Part shown: piece by piece, positions 41,801 to 55,947 of the stretch
Numbering within the stretch: position 1 is the stretch's first letter
Layout: each line of letters begins with the position of its first letter
Source of the DNA: Paracyclopina nana
Lineage: Eukaryota; Arthropoda; Copepoda; Cyclopoida; Cyclopettidae
Direction: 5' to 3'
Length of the DNA stretch: 64,000 bases
Assembly: GCA_019096065.1 (NCBI GenBank)
Contig: JAGUCH010000005.1
Location: forward strand, 1,736,001-1,800,000
The notes under the pieces: generated by a model
The model's input: the letters and a program-made list of their open reading frames with translations, nothing else
What the model was told of the DNA's origin: nothing
The model's database searches: none
Made by a program: the position numbers and the translations under genes

Positions 41801-44533
41801 CTAATTCTCCGTAATATCTGAACATGATCAAAATGTCAGAGCCCGTATCGATTGCATTGAAAATGAGCGAGAGGAGAAGAGATGCGAAAAACAACTTTGA
41901 CCAGACTTTTGAGCGTTCAGCTTTGAGCTCGTTCTCCGTCTTTGGAATCCCTTGAAGTGCTCGCGACTGCTCCAAAATAATGGCTGCCTCGGCTGAAGAT
42001 TTCAGCTGGGACCGAAGACATCTTTGCAGCTTTAACTGATCGGCCTCGTGGGTGATTTCAGCTAGACAGTGAAGCTCGATTTCCTTACGGAGTATTAGCA
42101 GCTTTTGTTCCTCCAATTCTGGCCCTGCAAAATCAAGAAATTAGAATAGTACGTTCCCAGTGTCTTTTCTCAAATTGGCTCATGTTTCAAATACCATGCC
42201 ATTATTGGTATTTGATATTGCGATAAAAATCGCGATTCCTTACTGAAGATACAAAAGCTTATTTCCAGTGAAATTTCGAACAAAGCTCGATATTTTACGG
42301 ACTCTTTTCAGTATGTAGGCGAATTTCTGATCATAGATTCAGCATCCAAATTGGAATTCCAAAATTATCGCTAGCATTTAAAAGACTCGCATGAAGAGCT
42401 CTCGGTGAGAGAATGCTTCTGAAATGATCATTAAATGTAGGCAGCAATAACCTTAATGGGCTTAAACCTACTCTGCCTCGCGGCAAAAATAAAGAATGCC
42501 TAACAAGGCTTATCCGTTTGGTTAAGCTCTCTTCAGTGAAATATGTATGCGGTTGGTTATCAAAGTGGGCTTGAAAAAATAAGAAAATTGGATAAAAAAC
42601 GAGCATCCTCTCGTTTTTTCACTTAACTCGAGAACAAAATGAAATTGAGACAGAAACTCTTGCTTTTCAGGGAGCAGCTCGTAAAAATGAGACAATTTTA
42701 TGGGTATTTTTACGACCTATTACATCAACTGCAAAGTCCGTCACGCAAATATTAAGAGAACAGCTTATTTGTTGAAATAATGAAAATCATTGCGAAGCTC
42801 AAATGCCATGTCCTCATTAGAACCAAGCTATTTTGATAGCTTATTAAGTTTTAGCCTTTAGCAACACACACACTCAATGGCTATGGGAAAAATGTAAGCT
42901 TAGCTAGGCATTTTACGAGTAGGATTTCCCAAATGCGCAAGACGCGTGGAATTCTCCAAATGTTTCTTGATTATCTTCATACTAAAAGAGATTTCTTCCG
43001 CAACTGTGGCAGCATCAGACCAAGAAATTCGCTTTTTTGAGCAAAGCCATGATAATTCTGGGGAAAGCTATGAAAAAAAGAAGCCACCAGAAACAAAGAG
43101 AGTTATCTTGTGAATCTAATAAAAAAGTCAATTTGATCTACGGCTTTACAGCGACGCGAACAAAGAAGATGTGGCTCTTCTGATTTTCCTCCAACCAAAA
43201 ATAAAAAGAAGAAAACAAAAAGGTTGGTAAAGGTCGACTTTTTGGATAATTTATGAGCCACTCGCCTTGTAAAGCCACGGTGTGCAAGAGTGTGTCTCCG
43301 CTGGTGTTTCTGTAATGGATGATGCTCTCCAGAAAGCTGTTTTCGCATCCCTCGAATTTGTTGCTACGCAAAATGGAGCTGACGAGATCTTTGTGCCTGA
43401 GCTTGGCTGCAATCATGATGGGATTGTTGCCACTCTTCTCCTCGGGGTAGCACAAGTCAGTCTCCGTCACAGCCGGATTTTCGATGATTTTGGTGAAATG
43501 TGTCAAGTTGTTGGCGAACGCACACTGCTGCAGCACGTATCCAGGGTGTCGATACAGCTGCTCCACATCCTTGAAAATTTTGCTCAGTTGCTCCGAGTTG
43601 CCGGTGACAAAGTCGACGAATCTGGGAATGGTCCTGCGAAGCCGGGCAATTTTGGTAATTTTCTGCTGGCTCTCCTCGATGGTTTTTTCCAGAGACAAAT
43701 TGGTGGCGTGATGACCCAGCTTCAAAATGTCTCTGAAGTAGCCCAAAAGAATGATGGGTGAGACGGCCTTTTTCGAGTGCCTTTCCAGCCGTTTGAACTC
43801 AAATTCCCATATGTCCTCGTCATAGCAGCCTCGAATGTCCTTCACTTGGATGCCCACAAACAGAAAATCGAACGAAATTATTTTGAGCAAATTCTGCTTG
43901 TCTTTGCTCAGCAACATGACACCTTAAAGAGAGAAATTGGATATTCAAACGAAGACGAGCTAGGCACGCTATAAAAAAAGCTCCAAAGTCAATTACGCTC
44001 TCGATACGTGAAATGCCATGACATTTATGAAAACGAGGAAAATCACGCTTACGGAAAACAGTCTTGTTGATGGAAAACCGTATGAATCCATCCCCAATAT
44101 TTGTTGGCACAGTGTGTACAGTCGTCAGCCCCGAGTCGGAATTCAACGAGGAAAACGTGTAGCTCGGGTTCGGCCCCCTCAGGCAATACCTGCAATCCAG
44201 GCCAAGGCAAGGGTTGTAGGGCTGCTCCCAGTGGTGGTGCAGAAACTCGACATCGGCAACGTCAGACTCGCCGTCCACCACAGACTTGTAGAACGACTCG
44301 AAAACACAGTTTCGCTCCGTTTCCGAGTCGCAGAGAACCACGCACCGAATCTCGGCCTTTTCGTCCCGTTTTAACGGCTCGGCTGTGGAGCCCGCGGTGG
44401 AAATGTCCGAGACCGAGGAAATGGTCCTCGCGTGCTTTTGGTACGGCTCTCGAATTTTCTCCACCATTTTGTTGTTGAGATTGCTCACTCCGAAATCGAC
44501 ATGGCCGCCGTTGATTTTGTCGCCAAACGGCAT
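38806..44533 (-). CDS. XK-related membrane protein with ankyrin-like repeats and a degenerate GTPase-like N-terminal domain
   Basis: Eight exons on the minus strand: 44053-44533, 43266-43922, 41798-42124, 41517-41739, 41196-41456, 40434-41022, 39682-39989 and 38806-39205. All phases match, giving 1081 residues. The membrane part (about 430-1010) has XK-family marks: ESSFQPTIQLYIIFP, SLAWCFTSYHATLKR, and a late QLIFDLIFVVENVTLL helix. XK-family members scramble phospholipids or act as their regulators at membranes. Before it, about 270-400 holds ankyrin-like repeats (SGNNPIMIAAKLRHKDLVSSIL; NTSGDTLLHTVALQG). Residues about 55-225 resemble a Ras/Rho fold in order of strands, but the P-loop (CDSETERN), the DTAGQE position and NKxD are lost. 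The second intron uses a GC donor (CAAG|GCGAGT). The C-tail has a DDED/S caspase-like site at 1035-1039. Typical XK proteins are 350-700 residues. The XK call is firm; the N-terminal reading is inference. Confidence 0.85.
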
Positions 44534-46094
44534 TCAAATCGGATCAAGTCGTGCTCATCTTGTGCTTATCTTATCAGCATGTTTTTTGCTCCAGCTTAAG
44601 CCTCACTCTGACGGCTCTCTTCAGACTTTTAATTTATTTAGTGGCGTGGGAGTAGAAATGTTTAATGTTTTTGACAACAGCAAGATCGGATTTCCAAGTC
44701 GAGCAACTTATGTAACTCGAAAACCTGTTATTTTCCGCGTAATAACGAATTTGTAATGGAAACTAGCGAATTTTTTGCTTTTCTTTCAAAATTGATGCTG
44801 TCAATTTTTAATCTTGAAATCGTCAACCAAACATGATTAAGTATAATTGTAAATCGATTTGCCTTAGAAATCTTAGTGTGCTACCCACCTGCTTAGTTTT
44901 TTTCCCGTTTTTGCACTCTACCCCGATCTCTTTATATCGATCCCTACCACGATTATTTCCAAAACTCTTTGATATCAATCAATTAAAAAACAATAATGTC
45001 AAAAAGAGAAAATGAAGGATCTTTTATCGAGTTTATTTATCTTTACGTTTATCATAACTCTGAATAGTCAGCGAAACCTCAACAACTTTGTAGTTGCCTT
45101 AAAAATGCTCAGTCGTTTCTCCTCGCGTACAATGACAACAAAAATTTCAGAATAAAATAGAGCTCTAGAATAAAAAAAATTGAGGGAAGGTGTCACTTTT
45201 TGTTACTCTGTCGTACTGACGTTAGCCTGAAGCACCATTAGAACTGACGCCCAGCCCCTAGAACAATAAGCGTTTCATATAAAAATGGAAGAAATCTTGA
45301 AAAGCAATCCTTTAAAAAGCTTGAGACGAGTTAATAGGCATTTTCAAATCTCTTGAATTTATGCTAAAGTTCTTCTCTATTCTCGATTGCGAAAGCTGCC
45401 CATTTTATGCCCTAGGGTACACCGGAACGGAACCAATCGTTACAGGCCCCTCGGTAACTTCGGTATACGTCTGCTTCCAATTTCGTCCTTAAAAAGAGTT
45501 AATTATACCATTAGTACGTAATTGAACCTTCTGACAATGAAAATCACCAAATCACCAAATTTTCCAAGAAATTGTCAAATCTTAATCATGCTTTGTTACT
45601 TTATTTATTTAATCCCGCAATTTTCGTAATTTAAAAAAGTTCGTCGAATGGCAGCATGGAAAACTTGAAAATGCCTGAGAAATGTCAACTCGGTTGATGT
45701 GGCGTGAAAAGAAAACAAAGTTGGCTTATGAGACAAAAAGCTGGCATAATTGGCCAACGGCAAGGCAGTTAAGCCTGCGAAGACGTCTATTGAGTGCACT
45801 GGCCCACTGTGCAGCTGTCAGCGCAGGAAAATCGACCGAATTAAAAGTCCCATGCAAACCCTGGAGAAGAAGTGAAGAAGGAGGAGGAAGTCCGGTCGGC
45901 CTGACCCGTATTATGGTTCAGTCTTGTCAGCAAAAGTAAAAGGGGACGTAGGTTGTTCGAAACCCAAGAGAGCTACTTGTGCGGGAGGAACACTTGTCTT
46001 TGGCGTGAGCTGACCAACCTGCGGATCATGACTCATCAGTTGTTGTTGACACCTTTTTCATATCCGTCCAACTTTTAGCACACCTGCCTGAAAA
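44534..46094. promoter_or_regulatory. Divergent intergenic region between XK-related gene and myosin V
   Basis: 1.56 kb separating two head-to-head start codons. It should contain both promoters. No TATA box with convincing position and no gene was seen. An A-rich leader precedes the myosin ATG. Confidence 0.45.
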
Positions 46095-49000
46095 ATGAAT
46101 TTGTACACAAAGGTGAGCCGATTCTTCGGTTGCTTCTCATAATGAGGCTGAAATCATGGTTTGCTTGGCATCTTTTGCTTAGGGAGCCCGGGTGTGGCTC
46201 AAGGATCCGGACACCGTATGGAAGGCTGCCAGAGTTACCAAAGATTATGACGGGGGCCAAAAGTTGCATATGGAGTTTGAAGACGATGCTACTCCTGTGG
46301 TATTCGAGATTGGCTCCGGTAAAGGCCAAGAGAGTCTGCCACACCTGCGAAATCCGGACATTCTCATCGGAGAAAACGACCTGACCAACTTGTCGTATCT
46401 GCACGAGGTGAGAAAAACCGGATAATTATCATCATTTGGAGTTAACAAGGTATTTTGCAGCCGGCTGTGCTTCACAATTTGGCCGTGAGATTCCTGGAAA
46501 ACCAATCCATCTATACCTACTGCGGCATCGTCCTCGTCGCCATCAATCCCTATGAAGAGCTACCCATCTACGGAAATGACACCATATCCATGTACAGAGG
46601 CAAAAATATGGGCGAGCTGGATCCGCATATTTATGCAGTGTCGGAAGAGGCTTTCACCAAAATGGAGAGGTAATGAAAAAACATGCTATATTTGGCCAGC
46701 TTTGACACAGCTTAATTAATGGATTAATTAGGGAGAACCGCAACCAGTCGATCATTGTCTCGGGTGAATCAGGGGCGGGCAAAACCGTGAGTGCTAAATA
46801 TGCAATGAGGTACTTTGCCACCGTGGGCGGAACGTCTGAAACTGAAACTCAAGTGAGTGAGCTCATTAGGTCCTGAATGGTTTCTTGTGTATTCTCGGAG
46901 GATCCTTTCTTCTTAGGTCGAAAAGCGTGTTTTGGCCTCCTCGCCCATCATGGAGGCCATAGGGAATGCAAAAACCACCAGGAACGACAATTCATCCAGG
47001 TTTGGAAAGTACATTGAAATCGACTTCAATAAGCAGTTCCACATCATTGGTGCCAGCATGAGAACATACTTGCTTGAAAAGTCGCGAGTTGTCTTTCAGG
47101 TAAGGGTTTTTCTGAAAGGAAGGGAGTACAATTTTCAATTCGACTGATGTAATGTGATTAATCTGAGTGCGATATTGTTGCCGAAATTTTCCTTTGGTCA
47201 TACCATAATTTACGAATTTCCAAGCTCAAAAAATATCCCAAAAAAAGTTTTTTGGCGAAAATTAATGCTTGATTGGCTTAATATGTATTTGGTTTGACAA
47301 TTTAAGGAATCGTGTTTCAAACTCCCAACGACTTGCAATGTAATCTAATCAGCATATGCCCTGATATGTTTTGGCTAATTAAGAGAATAATGGCATTATT
47401 CATGTTCTAAGATCATCTTGGTTCTACCCTTAAGGCTTTCGTGCGTAGCTCGTGACGACATTCGTACAAGCGCACCAAAATACACTGGTTTTTGCTTCGA
47501 AAGCTATTTTGTGCTGAAATAGTTGAAATTATTGTATTCAGCTCCTTTTTGGAGTTATTTTGGATAAATCTTTCACTAGTTCTCTATGCGTTCTCAATGT
47601 TTTTGCTTCATCACTAGCCTAATTTTTAGCTTGACAATTAGTGTCATTATTTTCAAATTATCAGCTTGCAATCTAATGTTACTTCTTTCACCGATTTTTT
47701 AGGCTAATGAAGAGCGCAATTACCATATATTCTACCAAATGTGCGCAGCACGTGACGAAATTCCCGAATTGAAGAACTTGCATTTGGCCTCAGCCATGGA
47801 CTTTTTCTACACATCACAAGGCCAAGACCCGGAAATCAATGGAGTGGACGATCTCAAAGAGTTCATCCATACGAGAGATGCATTTAAGCTCCTCGGCTTT
47901 TCTGCCAAAGAGCAACTCAGCATTTTCAAGATATTGGCTGGCATTTTGCACTTGGGCAATGTACCATTCGAGGCTGGAAGCGGGAAAATGGACTCGGAGT
48001 CTTGCTCCATCAAAAGCTCCGATCAGAGTCTTTCGTACTTTGCTGAGCTGTTCGAAATCGAAGAAGATCAGATCAGAAAATGGCTGTGCAATCGGAAAAT
48101 TGTCACCGCTCGAGAATCCTACACAAAACCAGTGGGAGCTGAAAGTGTAAGTTATGATATTTAAAAACCAAGTATGTTGTACTCTCCTGATGAAATTCGA
48201 AAGAGCTATCAAAGCAATATGAAGCCTGACATTTGTTTTCTTTTGCCACTGAATGTGGGATGCTGTACTCTGCTGATGAGTTTCTTTCTTTCTTGCTTAG
48301 ATCCATTTTTTTTTTTTTTTGGTGATATTTTATTGTTGCTCTTTAATCTCTCTATATTGGGCCTACTTTGACACATTTCCAATCTCGCAATTGACGTTCG
48401 AAATGCATAGGCACAGCCTTGAAAATGTCTTCATTGCATTGGCATAAAATCTTTTTCTCGATATTTCAGGCTCGATTTGCTCGTGATGCTCTTGCGAAAT
48501 TTATTTATTCGAAAATCTTCGACTGGATCGTGGTGCAAATCAACAAGGCTCTTAAAACGAGTGGAAAGTTCCACAAGTTCATTGGTGTTTTGGATATCTA
48601 TGGTTTCGAGACGTTTGACACCAACAGCTTCGAGCAGTTTTGCATCAATTATGCTAACGAGAAATTGCAGCAGCAATTCAACCAGCATGTGTTCAAACTG
48701 GAGCAGGACGAGTATTTGAAGGAGGGCATCGAGTGGAAGATGATCGACTTTTACGACAACCAACCGTGCATTGATCTCATCGAGATCAAGCTTGGTATTC
48801 TGGATTTGCTCGATGAGGAATGCAGGATGCCCAAAGGCTCAGATAAGTCGTGGGTTGAAAAACTTTACGACAAGTGTTCCAAAGTAAGTCACCTATTTCT
48901 CCGATGGCATGCCCTCAGAAAAACTCATTCAAATTACATTATTTTGAGGTTCTTTCTAGGTAGATATCTCAATTTGAGTTGCTGGGTTTTTTTAATATGA

Positions 49001-52000
49001 TACTTAAAAGTAGCCCACATTTGGCCTAGTTCGGTCATGCTAGCACCATTTAAGCAATTCGTTGAAAATAACCTAACTTCCTAATTTAGATTGCTTCTGA
49101 GTTTTTGGGCCCACCTGATAGCTTTTTTTTAAAAAAAGTGAAGCCATATTTGTGACTCTAATCCTGTGCGTTTTCCTCGCTGAAGCCCTTTTAAATGCCC
49201 AAGCAGGAAATATGAAAAACCTTTTGATCGCTTTTTCCTTAGGCTGAGCACTTTATGAAGCCACGCTTGAGCCAGACTGCATTTATTGTCAAGCATTTTG
49301 CTGATAATGTCGAATATGAATGCGCTGGGTTCCTGGACAAGAATCGCGACACAGTCAACGAGGAGCAAATCAACATCTTGAAAGCCAGTGGAAATGACCT
49401 CGTGAGCGAACTGTTTCTGGAAATCACTGCCTTGGGCGAGGGCAAAACGCAGCCCAAACCGGGTACCTTGCAAGGATCAGCCAAGCAAAACAAGAAAACG
49501 GTAGTTAACACACCTTTGCCACATGCATAGTATTTTTTGCTATGATTTGAGCTATTCTTTTAGGTTGGTTCCCAATTTCGAGATTCACTGAATCTCCTGA
49601 TGGGTGCCTTGAATAGCACCACTCCTCACTACGTACGATGCATTAAGCCCAACGATGACAAGGCCTCGTTTCAATTTGATCCTCGACGAGGAGTGCAACA
49701 ATTGCGTGCATGTGGAGTCCTAGAAACGGTCCGGATCAGTGCAGCAGGATACCCATCCAGATGGACCTACTACGACTTTTTCGTGCGCTACAGAGTCCTT
49801 TGCCAGTCCAAAGATATCCAACGCACAGATTTCAAGCTGACTTGTGAACGCATCGTCGTGAGGCTTATTCCTGACGAGGACAAGTACCAATTTGGCAAGA
49901 CCAAGCTCTTTTTCCGTGCAGGTCAAGTTGCCTATATGGAAAAATTGCGGTCAGAGAAGCTCCGTGATTGCGGCATCATGATCCAAAAGCACGTGAAAGG
50001 CTGGTTGTACAGGCGAAAGTTCAAGGCCCAAAAGTCCTCAACGTTGACGATTCAGCGTTGGGTTCGTGGTTTCCTCGCTCGTCGAAAGGTTCATCATATG
50101 CGACGAATGCGAGCAGCCATCGTTATACAAAGATACGTTCGCGGTTGGGTCAAGAGGTCTCAATACTGCAGGGTCAAGGACCGAACCATTCGGATGCAAG
50201 CTCGGATTCGCGGCCACCAAGCCAGACTTCGTCATATGGAGCTGGTTCGCAATGCCAAGGCAATCGTGATTCAGACCAGAGTGAGGGGTTGGTTGGCCAA
50301 GACCAAGTACAGAAGGTCGATCAGAAATGTAATCATGGTGCAATGCCAGGTGAGGAGGTTCTTGGCCAAACGTCAATTGAAAAAGCTGAAAATTGAAGCA
50401 AGGTCTATGGAGCATCAGAGGAAGTTGAACGTGGGTCTGGAGAACAAGATCATCATGTTGCAGCAGAAACTCTCAGAGTCTGAACGGTTAAATAAGGAGC
50501 TCAGAAAGGGCAAAGCGGCCAATGAGGACTTGGCCAAAGAGGTGGAAACCCTCAAGGCGTTCGAGGCCATTGGCAAAGCTGCCCAAGCTCAAGTACGAGA
50601 CCTGGAGCAGAAGCTGAGGGTTGTCACAACTCAATTGGAGGAGGAGAAGGCCGAAAAAGTGGACCTGGTCAACCAGCAGAAATTGCACCTGGACTCGTGT
50701 GTGGAGAAGGAGGCCAACTATGACACCATCATAATTGAGCTGAAGGATCGATTAGGCAAGGTGCAAGAGGAGATTCAAACCAAAGGAAACGAGGCCAATG
50801 CTGAGCAGCTGCGGAACCTCGAGAACGAACGTGATTCTTTACGCAACGAATGTGATCAGGAGCGCATTGCATACCAAAAATTACTCAAAGCCTACAACAA
50901 ATTGGAGGCTCAGTTTGAAAATGCTCAGGTAAGAAAAAGGGTCTGGTTTTTTATATCTTTATAAGCTATTGAAATTTTCCCAGGACGAACTGAACGCCCT
51001 GAAGAATCCAAATGGAGGCCAAGATTTAACCTATGACAGCATGTCATTTGTGTCAATGGATGAGTCCTCAGCCTATGGATCTAAGGCAGCCTCGGAGGTC
51101 ACCGAGATCGACATTGGCTTAACCATGAGGCTCCAGCATAAGCTGAAAGAGACTCAGCTCGCCAAGGATCGGCTGGAGAAACGCATTGAGATGCTGGAGA
51201 ACTCTGGAGCCAAGAGTACCCATATTGGCGGAGACCACAAGAAGAATTCCGACTTGATTCGGCTCAACGAGATGGAAATTGAGAACGGGCGTCTTCGACA
51301 AGACTTGAAACGTCTCCGTGATACACTTGTAAACAATAACAACGTCAACGACCAAATGAAGGAGTTGTCGGAGCAATTCGATACTTTGCAGGTGAGGGCC
51401 ACAAATGAAATCATACCTTTTTTTTCTTTCCTTTAAGAAATGTAATCTTAATTGTTATAGGAGGAACTCGATCGTCGTCGGGAAGAGTGTATCCAACTTC
51501 GCACAGTTCTGGCCAATGTCAGCCTCGATCACGAGCCTCTGTCCTCGTTCTCCAGAGGGGAGATGCCCGAGGCTGAGGAGCTTTTGGCAGCCTACGAGAC
51601 CCAAAAGGTCGTGATTGCCCAACTCCAGGAGCAGCTGAACGACGAGAAGATGAGGGCATCTGAAATCGAGGCCGAGTTGAGGATGGAGGTGGACAGCCTC
51701 TCCAAAACGTGCTCTGACCAGCAGCAGCTGATCCACCAGGCGATCAGTAAGGCACCAGCAAACACCACAGAGGCCTGTCTCCAGCACGAGATCACACGGT
51801 TGACCAACGAGAATTTCGACCTCCGGGAGAAAATCGAGAATCTCAATGACAGCACCAAGCGGCTGAAGAAGATGCTCAAGGCTTACATGAAGAAGTTGGA
51901 GGAGGCCGGAGAGAATGTGGGGGAAATCGACGCAAATGGCGGACATGACGACAGCCATTATGATCAGCAGGTTGAGCAGTCCATCGTTATCCGGATGAAG

Positions 52001-53313
52001 GACCATTTGGAGTACCTGGGCATGTTTGAGTACAAGCGTGACAACGAGAGCAAGATCCTCAAAGCCCTTATTTTCGGTACGATCAAATTCCATGCTCAAA
52101 TGAGCCGTGTATTTTAGATTGGTTTTATTTGCAGATTTGAAGCCAAAAATGGCGCTGCAAATGCTGCCCGGATTGCCCGCCTACATCCTTTTCATGATGG
52201 TCCGGTACACTGACCACATCAACAACGACCAATGGGTGAGGACACTCATCCAGGGCGCCATTGCCACGGTGAAAAAGGCCGTGAAACGGAGGGGCGCGAA
52301 CGATATCGAAATGAAAGTCATGTGGCTTTCCAATCTACTCCGGTTCCTGAACAACCTCCAGCAATATTCGGGCGAAGAGGCCTTCACGAAATTCAGCACA
52401 CCCAAACAGGCTGAGCAAAGCCTCAGGAGTTTCGATTTGTCTGAATATAGGCGTGTGCTGAGCGATGTGGCCATCTGGATCTACCAGGGCGTCACCAAGT
52501 TGATGGAAGAAGAGCTGCAGCCTTTGATTGTTCCAGCAATTATCGAACACGAAGGGATCGATGCGTCAACAACCACAGGCCAAGGCCGCAAGTCCTCAAA
52601 GGCCACGAACGCGTCCGGGCCCGACATCGACCCCTCGGAGGCCCTGAACAAGTTGCTCCACTTGCTGGGCCGGTTTAACAGCACCTTCGAGAAGCACGGC
52701 CTCGATCCCCAGCTGATTACGAAGATTTTCAAGGAGACGTTTTATTTCATTTGCGCGGGCAGCCTCAACAACCTCTTGTTGAGGAAGGAGATGTGCCATT
52801 GGAGCAGAGGCATGCAGATTAGGTTCAATGTGGCGCAAGTTGAGCAGTGGGCACGCGACAACAAGGTGCACGACTCCGATCGCGACCTCAAGGCGATCGA
52901 CACATTGGAGCCCATTATCCAGGCCACCAAGCTTCTCCAGGTAAAAACCAGGATATGTCATCATATCCTACTTTTGCTCATACTGTCTATTTTTGCAGTC
53001 CAACAAGACCGAGGACAACGTGCAGGTCATTTGCGACACATGCTCCGCCCTCAAAGTGTCTCAGATCATCAAGATTCTCAACCTGTACACGCCGCATGAC
53101 GAGTTCGAGGAGCGTGTCTCGCCGGCCTTTGTGCGTAAAATCCAGGCCAAGCTCGCGGACCGCGCGGCCTCGGAGAACAGCCAGGAATTGCTGATGCCGC
53201 CCAAACTGGTGGCTGCCCTCAAGTTCCCCTTCTGCCCGTCCAATATTCAGTTGGAGGAGGTTGAAGTGCCTGAATTCTACAATGGACTGCCGGTCCTACT
53301 TAAGAAAATTTAG
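46095..53313 (+). CDS. Unconventional myosin V heavy chain, complete
   Basis: Thirteen exons: 46095-46112, 46183-46407, 46461-46669, 46732-46852, 46917-47099, 47703-48146, 48470-48883, 49243-49500, 49564-50928, 50984-51391, 51461-52076, 52135-52940 and 52999-53313. All phases match, giving 1793 residues, the class V length. The first exon is only six codons (MNLYTK), splicing to [13 protein letters not shown] as in other class V myosins. Motor domain: P-loop GESGAGKT 162-169, switch [17 protein letters not shown] about 208-223, switch II DIYGFE 442-447, actin-contact region [15 protein letters not shown] about 641-655. Six IQ motifs at about 760-905 bind calmodulin-type light chains. A coiled coil runs to about 1400, then the globular cargo-binding (dilute) domain to the end. 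Known role: processive actin motor moving vesicles, organelles and mRNA particles. Drosophila has one such gene (didum). Confidence 0.97.
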
Positions 53314-55947
53314 ACCATCTCTCGGATTTATTATGGCATATTTTTTATACTCGCGTACCACGTACTATCATCATTGTTGTATGAAAACTATACTGTATGC
53401 TGCATAACATTCCATCCTTTTTTTAATCTTGCTGTCTTTTTTTAAAGTGAAAATTGCCGTTCTGCAGAGCAGGATCAATATTTGATTATCTTTCTCGATG
53501 CAGCTTTCATTTATATTTGATCAAGTTGCTCAGCTCGAATACGTGGAGATCGTTTCGAGGAGGGAGAAAATTGATGATTCGAAAATTGGACTTGAGGGAA
53601 TACGGCTTTCATAAGCTATTATAAACAGCTTTCTCAGAGAAATCTCTGCTCGCGCTTGCGCATCTCATCATGGCCCATGAACAATTTGCCAGCAACGATA
53701 GACAGCCATTACGGAATAATGGGCGAATTCTCCGTGTTGTTTCTCTCGTCTGCTCAAATTGAGCTAGACAAAAATCTTTATTGCCGGCCGTCTCTGGATA
53801 GCGGAAACATTGACAACTAGTAGCAAAAAGGCGAAATTTACTGCTCGTCCAGATTATTATCGCCTCATCATTCGGCAAATTGTCTCTATGGACCGAATCG
53901 ATATTTGGGTTTTGCTAATGTGCTGTTGCTCGCATCAGGAGGTCGCTATTTGTTTTCGCAGGCAAATTGGTCACAGCTTTCACAATTTCTACTGGGAACC
54001 TTTGAAGCCTTATAACTATGCTAAGGTTTGTTTAATGCTCCGAGGGCTTAGGGGTAAATCTGAGGGAAACAATTAATACATCTGCCGCATTATGCTACGT
54101 GCAGGATAATTGTCGCCACTGCGTACGGCATTAGCATCAAAACAGATGACTTTCGTGTGATTTGGAGATCAATCTTGATTTTCTCAAATCTAATTCTCAC
54201 TGCTTTCTTGTTAAGACTCTCGGGTCCCATGGGAGTTGAATGGATTTATAGCTTGTTGAGCCCGGGTAATCACCTAGCTGCTACTGCTGCAAATTGGTTA
54301 AGTTTACGTCCAATCGCCCCCCGCAGAGAAGATCCCTAAACAGTGCACACCGTGAACATGATCATGTGTGGAGTATGGCCAAATGGGTCTTTTCGCCGCT
54401 CCTGTGCTCACCGTGAACTTAAACCCCTCTTTTTACAAGAACTTCAGTTGGCACGAGGGAGAGAATCAATATGACACATGAGCAGTGTACAACACACGCC
54501 AGGAGGTCACGGAATTCATTTCAGCTGCATCAACACTTTTAACATTCTTTGGCTAAAATTGTGTGGGCAAAAGCAGAACACACACGCGACAGATGTGGTT
54601 ATGTAGCCTGGTTTTCCCTGCAAGAATAATGGGACATTTTTCACTCAAACTCACAGTCAGATTTTTTGCCCTTAAAAAGGAGAAGAAGCTGTATAGTTTT
54701 TGCTTCACCTTGTTGTAAATTGCCATTGATCTCTCAATTGTTGGCTGCGTGTAATATTGCGCCCGTAAACACCAATTCACACATGTTTCCAAACATATTA
54801 TCATATCACTTCGCAGGAGCAAAAAGGTGGCATTTTCGGAGGAAGTGCACAATGCTCCTCGTAAAACCGAACATGGAACTTGATAATTGGCGGACAAAAG
54901 CATAACGACGACGACTTCGTTTGGCTCAGCCATTTATACACTAAAACGATAAATGCCCATAAAAGGAAACAAACCTCAAAAAGTGGACTTCAATTAGACC
55001 CCACGCAAATTGATTCGAGCCATAAACATTTTATTATTGTCTTTGCATTCCAACTGAGCGTTAATCCCTTGTAATAGTAGGTAGGAAAGTCATATATGCT
55101 CATTTTATGCCTAATTCCCGGGAGATTTTCCCCGCTAATTTATCTTCCTCAGTGAGCAATAATTCAAGAGATTTTTGCCCGGCTCCAGCAATATTATTAC
55201 ATGGCAAATGCCGCCATTGCAAAGCTCAAATGCCATCATGTCATAAACTACTTTTCTTTTCACAAAGTAGCCGTAGCATAAAAGCTTTTCCATCATGGTC
55301 AATGTACGCGACGACGATTGATTTCGATAACTTAGACCTTTACAGTTAATTGAGGGGGCAATCAAACCTAGACCCATCGACGATGAAATTCCTTTTACAC
55401 ATCAAATGATCTCCTATCTCAATGGGGATCATGTTTGATGGGGCACACTCAATATGGGAAAAGTCTCTTACTATCGCGCGCGCGCGCGCGACAGCGGCCT
55501 CGCTCAAAGATATGGGTCGTTCCACGATCCTTATCAGATGATTATGTCATTGTCTCGGTTGGTATGTAGTAGCAGCGCAAAAATGGCCGACTTTATGCTG
55601 GAAAAGGGCAAATTATTTATCCATGGGACTTTCCCGAGGGAGCCATTTCCCCCCGTGCAATTTGGGGAAAATGAGATGAGAGCTAGCGAGCGATACTATC
55701 ATAATCTCTGGAGGCTGCTCGGGGCGGCTGGCGGCCATTTGGCCTTTATGGCCTCAATAAATCGGCATCATGTGGATCCTCGGCCGCCGCTGGTGCAGCA
55801 CTCATCAGTTCACTCATTGGACAGGCAAACTCCACTGGCTCCTCCCTCTTCTCGGAGCGCCGCCAAACTCACGCGCGCGCATGCTACCAAAATCATCTCT
55901 CCACTAAACAGACATCATCATGGCCTTTGCTACTTGCATCGACGCAC

